5,581 nt of DNA from NCBI GenBank assembly GCA_025965735.1, contig JAOPWK010000263.1, forward strand, positions 1 through 5,581, read 5' to 3'. A program made the translations under genes and the position numbers. The notes beneath the pieces were generated by a model. It did no database searches, had not been told where the DNA came from, and saw only the letters and a program-made list of their open reading frames with translations. Of this stretch, positions 1-5,581 are shown one piece after another. Each line of letters starts with the position of its first letter. Within the stretch, counting starts at the first letter, position 1. This DNA is from Frankiales bacterium. Its GTDB lineage: Bacteria > Actinomycetota > Actinomycetes > Mycobacteriales > SCTD01.

Positions 1-44
1 TCGCGGGCGCGGCCGCCGCGCGGCGGCGTCGCGCGTAGGTCGAG
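1..44. other. Left-edge segment, possible tail of a convergent + strand gene
   Basis: This short stretch lies beyond the stop codon of the MFS gene. In the third + strand frame it reads as an Ala- and Arg-rich run of 11 codons ending in TAG at 36-38, which could be the C-terminus of a gene entering from the left and converging on the MFS gene, with 6 bases between the two stops. Twelve codons are too few to identify a protein, and a stop-terminated run of this length arises easily by chance. No other gene signal is visible here. Confidence 0.25.
12..27. terminator. Perfect 16-bp G+C palindrome downstream of the MFS gene
   Basis: GCCGCCGC is followed directly by its reverse complement GCGGCGGC. 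As RNA this could fold as a 6-bp stem with a CGCG tetraloop. It starts 17 bases past the MFS stop on the - strand, where a terminator would be expected, and it would serve either strand if genes converge here. There is no T tract, so it is not a classical intrinsic terminator. Actinobacterial hairpins often lack one, but such palindromes also occur by chance in DNA this rich in G+C. Confidence 0.25.
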
Positions 45-1256
45 CTACGCCGGGCGGCGCTGCGCTGCGGCGGACACGAGCAGCAGTCCGACACCGGCCG
101 CCGCGCAGAGCAGGAAGCCGCTGCCCCACAGCACGTCCTCGCCGGCGCGGTCCAGCACCTGCGTCCCGAGGACGGGCGCGAGGAAGGCCGCTGCACCGAA
201 CGAGAAGCCGAAGGTCCCCATGTACCGGCCGCGCAGGTGCGCCGGCGCGATCGACGCGACGAGCGCCCCGAGCAGGCCCGCCTGCAGGATCTCGCCGAAC
301 GTCCACACGGTGATCGCGGTCAGGTGCATCGGCATCCCGTCGGCCAAGGCCGTCAGCCCGAAGCCGGCGCCCTGCAGCACCAGCGCGGCCAGCAGCAGCG
401 GCCCGCGCCGGCGCCGCCCGAGCACGCCGAGCAGCAGCGGCTGCAGCAGCACGATGAGCACGCCGTTCAGCCCCATCGCCAGGCCGTACGAGCCGGGTCC
501 GAGGCCGTCCCGCTCGAAGACCAGCGGCAGCGTCGAGAAGGCCTGCAGGTAGACGACGGCTCCGGCGACGACGCTGGCCACCAGGGCCAGCATCAGCCGG
601 TCGCCCAGCACGTCCCGCAGGCGCCCCGGCTCCTCCTCGTGCTGCACCGGTCGGGTCTCCGGCACGCCGCGCAGGATCAGCACGGCGAAGGCGACGCTGG
701 CGACGGCGTCCAGCACGAACAGCAGCCAGTACCCGCGGCCGGCTAGGTAGCCGCCGAGCGGGGTGCCGATCGAGAACCCGAGGTTGACCGCCCAGAACTG
801 CAGCGCGAACGCGCGCGGCCGGTCCTCGTCGGACACCAGGTCGGCGATCGCCGCCTGCACTGCGGGCCGGAACAGGTCCAGGCACAGGCCGTACGCGAAC
901 GCGGCGACCGCGACAGCGACGAAGGACTGGGCCGCGCCGAGCAGCAGCAGGGTGGCTGCCGAGGCGAGCATCCCGAGCACCATCGTGCGGCGGCGGCCGA
1001 TGCGGTCGGCCAGCACACCGCCCACCGGCTGCCCGATCGCCGAGCCGAGGCCGAGCAGGGAGAGGACCAGACCGGCCTGCGCCACGGACACGCCGCGGTC
1101 GCCGGTGAGGTAGAGCGCGAGGAACGGCACGATGAAGGTGCCGGCCCGGTTGACGAGCGTGCCGGACCACAGGAACCAGAAGGACCGCGGCATCCCGCCG
1201 AGGCGTGCGGACCACCAGCTGGGCGGCTGGTCCGGCAGCGCAGCGGCGTCCGGCAC
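45..1256 (-). CDS. MFS transporter (12-helix, drug-exporter-like)
   Basis: Predicted inner-membrane major facilitator superfamily carrier of 403 residues, about the usual 12-helix length. Hydrophobic segments lie near residues 26-50, 57-82, 92-109, 112-127, 150-172, 176-196, 220-240, 256-278, 286-304, 310-331, 345-365 and 378-397, with a charged central loop near 198-219. The family's motif A is clear between helices 2 and 3 (residues 80-89, G-V-L-A-D-R-I-G-R-R). A Gly/Pro-rich motif-C-like stretch in helix 5 (GTPLGG, 164-169) fits the drug:H+ antiporter branch, but the substrate cannot be read from sequence. The GTG at 1256 is chosen because it lies just after the gtrA stop and gives a short cytoplasmic lead before helix 1. 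The alternative is ATG at 1193 (382 residues); neither has a good ribosome site. The frame stays open further upstream only as overlap with gtrA. Probably co-transcribed with gtrA. Confidence 0.85.
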   Translation of the reverse strand: MPDAAALPDQPPSWWSARLGGMPRSFWFLWSGTLVNRAGTFIVPFLALYLTGDRGVSVAQAGLVLSLLGLGSAIGQPVGGVLADRIGRRRTMVLGMLASAATLLLLGAAQSFVAVAVAAFAYGLCLDLFRPAVQAAIADLVSDEDRPRAFALQFWAVNLGFSIGTPLGGYLAGRGYWLLFVLDAVASVAFAVLILRGVPETRPVQHEEEPGRLRDVLGDRLMLALVASVVAGAVVYLQAFSTLPLVFERDGLGPGSYGLAMGLNGVLIVLLQPLLLGVLGRRRRGPLLLAALVLQGAGFGLTALADGMPMHLTAITVWTFGEILQAGLLGALVASIAPAHLRGRYMGTFGFSFGAAAFLAPVLGTQVLDRAGEDVLWGSGFLLCAAAGVGLLLVSAAAQRRPA

Positions 1257-1267
1257 GCCTGCCGTGG

Positions 1268-1786
1268 TCAGCGGTGGATCGTCCCGTCGCGCAGGTCCTC
1301 GAGCACGGCTGCGGCGGCGGCGTCGCCCTCGAGCGCGGCCGCCTCGACCTCGCTCGGAGCCGCCCACACGAACTTGCGGTAGGACCAGAACCGGAACATC
1401 GTGCCGAGAACCAGGCCGACACCGTTGGCCGCGATGTTGTCGGCCAGCCGGGACTCGAAGCCCAGCACGTAGTGGCTGATCGACAGGCACAGCAGCGAGA
1501 TGCCGAGCCCGACGGCGTTGAGCACCACGAACAGGCCGTACTCGCGGCGCAGGTTGGTGCGGGTGCGGTGCCGGAACGTCCAGTACCGGTTGAGCACGAA
1601 GGCGTTGGTGGCGGACACGACGGTCGAGCAGACCTTCGCCGTCAGCGGCTTGTCCGGAGCAAGCGACAGGACCAGGTTGAACACCAGCAGGTCCACGCCG
1701 AGGCTGATGAAGCCGACCGTCCCGAACTTCGACAGCTCGCTGAACAGCGCCCGGAACCTGTCGAAGAGCGCCCGGAGCAGGCTCAT
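1268..1786 (-). CDS. GtrA-family membrane protein
   Basis: Small integral membrane protein of 172 residues matching the GtrA family (Pfam GtrA), whose members are linked to moving polyprenyl-linked sugars across the membrane for cell-wall or O-antigen glycosylation. Four hydrophobic segments are seen near residues 21-43, 48-67, 84-109 and 116-134. Family hallmarks are present: FGTVG at the start of helix 1, N-R-Y-W-T-F-R after helix 2 (66-72) and F-R-F-W-S-Y-R-K-F-V-W at the end of helix 4 (131-141). After this core comes a 31-residue Ala/Glu-rich tail without membrane character. ATG at 1786 is the natural start, since no start codon lies close upstream in frame. The open frame does run on for about 2.1 kb opposite the + strand genes, but that part is not real coding. 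It is divergent from the dehydrogenase and 11 bases ahead of the MFS gene. Its sugar substrate is unknown. Confidence 0.88.
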   Translation of the reverse strand: MSLLRALFDRFRALFSELSKFGTVGFISLGVDLLVFNLVLSLAPDKPLTAKVCSTVVSATNAFVLNRYWTFRHRTRTNLRREYGLFVVLNAVGLGISLLCLSISHYVLGFESRLADNIAANGVGLVLGTMFRFWSYRKFVWAAPSEVEAAALEGDAAAAAVLEDLRDGTIHR

Positions 1787-1806
1787 GCGACGGTCGACCT
1801 GGGCAT

Positions 1807-1823
1807 CCGGCAAGCCTAGCCGG
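1807..1823. repeat. Inverted repeat CCGGC-N7-GCCGG in the divergent promoter
   Basis: The 5-bp arms at 1807-1811 and 1819-1823 are perfect reverse complements separated by 7 bases. The element covers the candidate - strand -10 box and the weak + strand one, so a bound dimeric regulator could affect both directions. The arms are short and entirely G+C, so chance is a serious alternative. Confidence 0.25.
1813..1818 (-). promoter_or_regulatory. Candidate -10 box for gtrA
   Basis: Read on the - strand this is TAGGCT, matching the actinobacterial TANNNT pattern. It would place transcription start about 20 bases before the gtrA ATG. No convincing -35 hexamer is seen at 16-18 bases upstream, so support is limited to the -10 match and its position. 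Confidence 0.3.
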
Positions 1824-1854
1824 GCGTGGGACGATGGCCCCTTACCGCGTCGTT

Positions 1855-1860
1855 GGAGGA
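1855..1860 (+). promoter_or_regulatory. Ribosome binding site of the acyl-CoA dehydrogenase gene
   Basis: GGAGGA lies 4 bases before the GTG at 1865 and is the strongest Shine-Dalgarno match in the window. It decides the start: an in-frame GTG at 1826 would add 13 residues (MGRWPLTASLEEP) that are unlike the family and would place this site inside the coding sequence. Confidence 0.75.
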
Positions 1861-1864
1861 ACCC

Positions 1865-3016
1865 GTGCTCGACACCCGGCTCACCGAGGAGCAGCAGTCG
1901 CTGCGCAAGACGGTCGAGGCGTTCGCCCGCGAGGTCGTCGCACCGGTCGCCGCCTACCACGACGCGACCAAGACCTTCCCGTACGAGGTGGTGCGGGGCA
2001 TGGCCGACATGGGGCTGTTCGGGCTGCCGTTCCCGGAGGAGTACGGCGGCATGGGCGGCGACTACTTCGCGCTCTGCCTCGCGCTCGAGGAGCTGGCCCG
2101 CGTCGACCAGAGCGTCGCCATCACGCTCGAGGCCGCGGTGTCCCTCGGCGCCATGCCGGTCTTCCGCTTCGGGACCGAGGAGCAGAAGCAGCAGTGGCTG
2201 CCCTCGATGTGCGCGGGGGAGGCGCTCGGCGCGTTCGGCCTGACCGAGCCCGGTGCGGGGAGCGACGCCGGCGGCACCCGCACGACCGCCCGCCTCGAGG
2301 ACGGTCAGTGGGTCATCAACGGCAGCAAGGCGTTCATCACCAACTCCGGCACCGACATCACCACGCTGGTGACGGTCACCGCGGTGACGGGTGAGACCGC
2401 GAGCGGCAAGAAGGAGATCAGCTCGATCCTCGTGCCGGTCCCGACGCCCGGCTTCACCGCCGAGCCGCCCTACAACAAGGTCGGCTGGAACGCCTCCGAC
2501 ACCCACCCGCTGACCTTCGAGGACGTCCGCGTCCCCGAGGCGAACCTGCTCGGCCCGCGCGGCCGCGGCTACGCCAACTTCCTGCACATCCTGGACGAGG
2601 GCCGCATCGCCATCTCCGCCCTGGCGGTCGGCGCCGCGCAGGGCTGCGTGGACGAGAGCGTGAAGTACGCCAAGGAGCGCGAGGCGTTCGGGCGCCCCAT
2701 CGGCCAGAACCAGGCGATCGCCTTCAAGATCGCGCGCATGGAGGCGCGGGCGCACGCGGCCCGCACGGCGTACTACGACGCGGCCGCCAAGATGCTCGCC
2801 GGGCTGCCGTTCAAGAAGGAGGCGGCGATCGCCAAGCTGGTCAGCAGCGAGGCCGCGATGGACAACGCGCGCGACGCCACGCAGGTGCACGGCGGCTACG
2901 GGTTCATGAACGAGTACCCGGTCGCCCGGCAGTACCGCGACAGCAAGATCCTGGAGATCGGCGAGGGGACCAGCGAGGTCCAGCTCATGCTCGTCGCGCG
3001 CGAGCTGGGTCTCTAG
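1865..3016 (+). CDS. Acyl-CoA dehydrogenase (FadE25-like)
   Basis: Predicted cytoplasmic FAD enzyme that forms the alpha-beta double bond in an acyl-CoA and passes electrons to electron-transfer flavoprotein. At 383 residues it matches the short-chain/butyryl type. The N-terminal helical domain spans about 1-120. The beta domain carries the flavin/substrate signature FGLTEPGAGSD (124-134). The C-terminal helical domain carries the second signature from Q340 to D359, with the core VHGGYGF at 341-347. The catalytic base is predicted as E367 in the I-G-E-G-T-S-E run, the position used by short- and medium-chain enzymes. Chain length cannot be fixed from this; short straight or branched acyl-CoA is likely. 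From memory, mycobacterial fadE25 also lies beside purE and purK, which supports the FadE25-like label. Its TAG stop directly abuts the phosphatase ATG, implying one transcript and coupled translation. Confidence 0.93.
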   Translation: MLDTRLTEEQQSLRKTVEAFAREVVAPVAAYHDATKTFPYEVVRGMADMGLFGLPFPEEYGGMGGDYFALCLALEELARVDQSVAITLEAAVSLGAMPVFRFGTEEQKQQWLPSMCAGEALGAFGLTEPGAGSDAGGTRTTARLEDGQWVINGSKAFITNSGTDITTLVTVTAVTGETASGKKEISSILVPVPTPGFTAEPPYNKVGWNASDTHPLTFEDVRVPEANLLGPRGRGYANFLHILDEGRIAISALAVGAAQGCVDESVKYAKEREAFGRPIGQNQAIAFKIARMEARAHAARTAYYDAAAKMLAGLPFKKEAAIAKLVSSEAAMDNARDATQVHGGYGFMNEYPVARQYRDSKILEIGEGTSEVQLMLVARELGL

Positions 3017-3838
3017 ATGACCGCCTGGATCGAGCTCGAGGGCGCGGTCAACGTCCGCGACGTCGGCGGTCTGCCGACCGTCGACGGGCGGACCACCCGG
3101 CCCGGTGTGCTGCTGCGCGCGGACAACCTGCAGGACCTCACCGAGACCGACGTGACGCGGCTGGTCGATGACCTGCGGCTGCAGACCGTCGTCGACCTGC
3201 GCAGCACCGGCGAGGTGCACCTGGCCGGTCCCGGCCCGCTCAAGGGTGCCGGCCTCGCGCACCACAACCTGTCGCTCATCCCCGAGTGGGACGGCGAGCC
3301 CGACCAGGCGGAGGTCGACCGGGCGCTGGAGGCGGCCCTCGCCGAGAAGGCCCTTCCGGCGCTGCCGGCCCGGCCGCGGCAGACCGACCCGACCGACCTC
3401 GGCGACCACTACCTCGGCTACGTCCGCGACGCCGGCCCCGCGATCGGCAAGGCGCTGCGCGTGCTGGCCGACCCCACCAGCGGCACCACCGTGGTGCACT
3501 GCGCCGCCGGCAAGGACCGCACCGGCGTCGTCGTCGCCCTCGCCCTCTCGCTGGTCGGCGTCACCCGCGACGCGGTCGTCGCCGACTACGTCGCCAGCGC
3601 CGAGCGGATCGAGCAGATCCACGCCCGGCTGCTCAGCACCGACGCGTACGGCCCCGGCCTGGCGAACGTGCCGCCCGCGGACATGACGCCGAAGGCCGGC
3701 TCGATGGAGCACTTCCTGGACGCCGTCGACCGGGAGTACGGCGGCCCGCACGGGCTGGCCATCTCCGTCGGGCTGGACGAGGAGGCCGTCGCGCGCCTCG
3801 GGGTGCGTCTGGTCGGGACCTCGCCGCTCGCCCGCTAA
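3017..3838 (+). CDS. Tyrosine/lipid-type protein phosphatase (MptpB-like family)
   Basis: Predicted Cys-dependent phosphatase of 273 residues, in the family of M. tuberculosis PtpB and Listeria LipA (Pfam Y_phosphatase3). The P-loop is complete: H161-C162-A-A-G-K-D-R168-T-G, with C162 as nucleophile, R168 binding phosphate, and the K-D pair typical of family members that also accept phosphoinositides or phospho-Ser/Thr. The N-terminal signature NVRDVGG (12-18) and the D-L-R at 60-62 are also family features. No signal peptide or membrane segment is seen, so it is probably cytoplasmic, although mycobacterial PtpB is exported. The ATG follows the dehydrogenase stop with no gap and has only a weak ribosome site, suggesting coupled translation. 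The natural substrate is unknown. Its place between a fatty-acid enzyme and purK is the least expected item in the window. Confidence 0.9.
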   Translation: MTAWIELEGAVNVRDVGGLPTVDGRTTRPGVLLRADNLQDLTETDVTRLVDDLRLQTVVDLRSTGEVHLAGPGPLKGAGLAHHNLSLIPEWDGEPDQAEVDRALEAALAEKALPALPARPRQTDPTDLGDHYLGYVRDAGPAIGKALRVLADPTSGTTVVHCAAGKDRTGVVVALALSLVGVTRDAVVADYVASAERIEQIHARLLSTDAYGPGLANVPPADMTPKAGSMEHFLDAVDREYGGPHGLAISVGLDEEAVARLGVRLVGTSPLAR

Positions 3839-3841
3839 CGT
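3836..3841 (+). promoter_or_regulatory. Possible leaderless -10 box for purK
   Basis: TAACGT, formed partly by the phosphatase TAA stop, fits TANNNT and lies 7 bases before the GTG at 3849. That is the spacing seen at leaderless starts in actinobacteria, where the transcript begins at the start codon. It would also explain why no Shine-Dalgarno sequence precedes purK. No good -35 hexamer is visible, and read-through from the upstream genes is equally plausible. Confidence 0.3.
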
Positions 3842-3848
3842 TCGGTCC

Positions 3849-5027
3849 GTGGCGATCCGCGGCGCGATGGGGCTCCCCGTCGTCGGCATGGTGGGCGGCG
3901 GTCAGCTCTCGCGCATGACCCACCAGGCGTCCATCGCCCTGGGCCTGTCGCTCAAGGTCCTCGCCGACGCCGCGCACGACAGTGCCGCCCTCGTCGCGAA
4001 CGGCGTCACCGTCGGCGAGCACACCTCGCTGGAGGACCTGCGGGCGTTCGCTCGCGGCTGCGAGGTCGTCACCTTCGACCACGAGCACGTGCCGGGCGGG
4101 CTGCTCGAGGCGCTCGAGGCCGAGGGCCTGCGCATCTACCCCGGCAGCGCCGCGCTGCGGCACGCGCAGGACAAGCTCGTCATGCGCGAGCGGCTGGCCG
4201 CGCTCGGCATCCCGGTACCGCCGTTCACGCCGGTGGCGACCGTCCGCGACATCGAGGGTTTCGCGCACCACGTCGGCTGGCCGCTGGTGCTCAAGGCCGC
4301 GACCGGCGGCTACGACGGCAAGGGCGTCTGGGTGGTGGGCGACGCCGCCGAGGCCGCGGAGGTCGTCGCCAGCGGGGTGCGGCTGGTGGCCGAGCAGCTG
4401 GTGCCGCTGCAGCGCGAGCTCGCCGCCGTCGTCGCCCGCTCGCCGTACGGGCAGGGCGCCGCCTGGCCGGTGGTGGAGACGGTGCAGTCGGACGGCATCT
4501 GCGTCGAGGTCGTCGCGCCCGCACCGAACCTGTCCGAGGAGCGCGCGCTCGAGGCGCAGGGCATGGCGCTCCGGCTGGCTGAGGAGCTCGACGTCGTGGG
4601 CGTGCTGGCCGTCGAGCTGTTCGAGGTCGCGTCCGACTCCGGGGGGTCCAGCCTGCTCGTCAACGAGCTGGCCATGCGCCCGCACAACAGCGCGCACTGG
4701 ACCATCGAGGGCGCGCGCACCTCGCAGTTCGAGCAGCACCTGCGCGCCGTCCTCGACTACCCGCTCGGCGACACCTCGCTCACCGCGCCGTGGGTCGTCA
4801 TGGCCAACCTGCTCGGCGGCGACGACGGCGACGCCGACCTCGACCGGCGGCTGCACATGCTCTTCGCCAAGGACCCCGCGCTGAAGGTCCACCTGTACGG
4901 CAAGCAGGTGAAGCCCGGTCGCAAGATCGGCCACCTGACGGCGCTTGGAGACGACCTCGAGGCCGTACGCCGGCGCGCGCAGGTCGGCGCGCACTACCTG
5001 AGGACGGGGCTGTGGTTGCAGGGTTAG
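3849..5027 (+). CDS. purK: N5-carboxyaminoimidazole ribonucleotide synthase (PurK)
   Basis: ATP-grasp enzyme of de novo purine synthesis that joins AIR and bicarbonate using ATP to give N5-CAIR, the substrate of PurE. The 392 residues are normal for the family. The N-terminal domain has GGGQL (16-20) and F-D-H-E-H-V-P (76-82). The central ATP-grasp loop is K149-A-A-T-G-G-Y-D-G-K-G159. Metal-binding glutamates are predicted at E256 (GVLAVELF) and E273 (VNELAMRPHNSAHW, 271-284), the most diagnostic PurK stretch. The C-terminal domain ends with H-L-Y-G-K...K-I-G-H-L-T near 348-364. GTG at 3849 is used, 10 bases after the phosphatase stop; ATG at 3867 (386 residues) is possible, and neither has a clear ribosome site. 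A run of six G at 4641-4646 sits in an apparent surface loop. The end overlaps purE by 16 bases. Confidence 0.96.
   Translation: MAIRGAMGLPVVGMVGGGQLSRMTHQASIALGLSLKVLADAAHDSAALVANGVTVGEHTSLEDLRAFARGCEVVTFDHEHVPGGLLEALEAEGLRIYPGSAALRHAQDKLVMRERLAALGIPVPPFTPVATVRDIEGFAHHVGWPLVLKAATGGYDGKGVWVVGDAAEAAEVVASGVRLVAEQLVPLQRELAAVVARSPYGQGAAWPVVETVQSDGICVEVVAPAPNLSEERALEAQGMALRLAEELDVVGVLAVELFEVASDSGGSSLLVNELAMRPHNSAHWTIEGARTSQFEQHLRAVLDYPLGDTSLTAPWVVMANLLGGDDGDADLDRRLHMLFAKDPALKVHLYGKQVKPGRKIGHLTALGDDLEAVRRRAQVGAHYLRTGLWLQG
5001..5004 (+). promoter_or_regulatory. Ribosome binding site supporting the purE GTG start
   Basis: AGGA within TGAGGACGGGG lies 7 bases before the GTG at 5012, inside the end of purK. 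It favours 5012 over GTG 5045 or ATG 5048, which would cut into the first beta strand of PurE. Confidence 0.5.
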
Positions 5028-5521
5028 GGGCTCTCGTAGGCATCGTGATGGGTAGCGACTCCGACTGGCCGGTGATGCAGGAGGCGGCGCAGGCGCTGGA
5101 CGAGTTCGGCGTGCCGCACGAGGTACGCGTGCTGTCCGCGCACCGCACACCGCGGGAGATGATCGACTGGTCCGAACAGGCCGACGGGCGCGGGCTGCGC
5201 GTCGTCATCGCCGGCGCGGGTGGCGCCGCCCACCTGCCGGGCATGGTCGCGTCGATGACGCCGCTGCCCGTCATCGGCGTCCCCGTGCCGCTGAAGCACC
5301 TGGACGGCATGGACTCGCTGCTGTCGATCGTGCAGATGCCGGCCGGCGTGCCGGTGTCGACGGTCAGCATCGGAGGCGCCCGCAACGCAGGCATGCTCGC
5401 CGTGCGGATCCTCGGCGCCTGCGACCCGGACCTTCTGGAGCAGATGCGCGCCTGCCAGGAGCGGCTCGCCCAGGCTGCTCGCGACAAGGACGTGGCTCTG
5501 CGCGAGCTGCGCCGCGGCTGA
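5012..5521 (+). CDS. purE: N5-carboxyaminoimidazole ribonucleotide mutase (PurE)
   Basis: Class I PurE, which moves the carboxyl group of N5-CAIR to carbon 4 to form CAIR, directly after PurK in purine synthesis; the family forms homo-octamers. With the GTG at 5012 the protein has 169 residues, normal for class I. Diagnostic stretches are VMGSDSDWPVM (12-22), LSAHRTP (41-47) with H44 as the predicted acid-base residue matching E. coli H45, AGAGGAAHLPG (67-77), IGVPVPL (88-94) and DSLLSIVQMPAGVPV (101-115). The start overlaps purK by 16 bases, as expected for translational coupling. With this start codon 5 is TTA (5024-5026), a rare leucine codon in such genomes, because the bases also contain the purK TAG stop. 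Later starts at 5045 or 5048 would remove the residues leading into the first strand and are less likely. Confidence 0.95.
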   Translation: MVAGLGALVGIVMGSDSDWPVMQEAAQALDEFGVPHEVRVLSAHRTPREMIDWSEQADGRGLRVVIAGAGGAAHLPGMVASMTPLPVIGVPVPLKHLDGMDSLLSIVQMPAGVPVSTVSIGGARNAGMLAVRILGACDPDLLEQMRACQERLAQAARDKDVALRELRRG

Positions 5522-5526
5522 CGTTC

Positions 5527-5581
5527 GTGAGCAGGCGCTGGACCGCTGCTGCCGTCGCCCTGGTGCTCCTCGCCGGCGTGG
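5527..5581 (+). CDS. N-terminus of a probable exported or membrane protein (partial)
   Basis: GTG at 5527 opens a frame that runs off the right edge after 18 codons. The start reads S-R-R-W followed by an Ala/Val/Leu-rich hydrophobic run (residues 6-18), the layout of a Sec signal peptide or a first membrane helix; the two arginines are not followed by a clear Tat motif. It lies 5 bases after the purE stop, so it may belong to the same transcript, though no Shine-Dalgarno sequence is visible. The mature part is not in the window, so lipoprotein, secreted protein and membrane protein all remain possible. Confidence 0.55.
   Translation, partial: MSRRWTAAAVALVLLAGV

Larger units (their letters stand above)
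1787..1864. promoter_or_regulatory. Divergent intergenic promoter region
   Basis: This is the only sizeable non-coding gap, lying between the starts of the - strand gtrA/MFS pair and the + strand dehydrogenase-phosphatase-purKE run, so promoters for both directions should be here or just inside the genes. For the + strand, a weak pair TCGACC (1794-1799), 17 bases, TAGCCG (1817-1822) can be drawn, but it is a poor match to consensus. For the - strand see the TAGGCT entry. An inverted repeat lies between them. Position supports a promoter region; the individual boxes are guesses. Confidence 0.55.

Noticed and set aside
1257..1490. N-terminal extension of the MFS frame up to an ATG at 1490
   Set aside because: The extra residues are Arg/Gly-rich and unlike any transporter N-terminus, and they lie wholly inside the gtrA coding sequence on the same strand in another frame.
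1826..1864. Upstream in-frame GTG start for the acyl-CoA dehydrogenase
   Set aside because: The 13 added residues are unlike the family N-terminus, and the strong GGAGGA site at 1855-1860 points to GTG 1865.
1787..3889. Very long - strand open frame continuing upstream of gtrA, opposite the dehydrogenase and phosphatase genes (part of an 873-codon frame)
   Set aside because: Its translation is low-complexity Arg/Gly/Asp/Val-rich with no recognisable motif. It lies antisense to two genes with full catalytic signatures. Long stop-free antisense frames are expected when third codon positions are nearly all G or C.
4641..4646. Run of six G in purK as a possible phase-variation tract
   Set aside because: The frame is intact through the run, the tract is short for slippage control, and G runs are common at this composition.
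4790..5011. N-terminal extension of purE into purK
   Set aside because: The added residues are basic low-complexity sequence inside the conserved C-terminal part of purK, while class I PurE proteins start only a few residues before the VMGSDSDW motif.
3633..5150. 505-codon - strand open frame opposite purK and the start of purE
   Set aside because: Same G+C artefact: no motifs, Arg/Ala/Pro/His-rich sequence, fully opposite well-identified genes.

Overview
The window looks like a chromosomal segment of a high-G+C Gram-positive bacterium (Actinomycetota). Base composition is extremely G+C-rich, nearly every third codon position is G or C, GTG starts are frequent, and the proteins resemble actinobacterial families. 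I cannot name the genus from the sequence. There is no sign of mobile DNA, CRISPR, rRNA or tRNA. The segment is densely coding: the only intergenic gap longer than about 12 bases between complete genes is one divergent promoter region of 78 bases.

Layout: bases 1-44 are a G+C-rich edge with a perfect 16-bp palindrome and possibly the last codons of a convergent + strand gene. On the - strand lie two closely spaced membrane-protein genes, read from right to left: a GtrA-family four-helix protein (1786-1268) and an MFS exporter (1256-45), 11 bases apart. A divergent regulatory region (1787-1864) separates them from a + strand run of four complete genes: an acyl-CoA dehydrogenase resembling FadE25 (1865-3016), a tyrosine/lipid-type phosphatase of the MptpB-like family (3017-3838), purK (3849-5027) and purE (5012-5521). 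These four are adjacent or overlap by up to 16 bases, as in an operon. After 5 more bases begins the N-terminus of a probable exported protein (5527 to the window edge).

purK and purE encode the two-step conversion of AIR to CAIR in de novo purine synthesis: PurK makes N5-CAIR with ATP and bicarbonate, and PurE moves the carboxyl group to C4. From memory, M. tuberculosis also keeps a GtrA-like gene, purK, purE and fadE25 side by side. This window therefore appears to carry a rearranged form of a known actinobacterial neighbourhood, with a phosphatase gene placed between the dehydrogenase and purK. No wholly new system is evident. The points most worth a second look are the phosphatase's place in the run, a TTA leucine codon near the start of purE created by its overlap with purK, and a possible internal leaderless promoter for purK built on the phosphatase stop codon.
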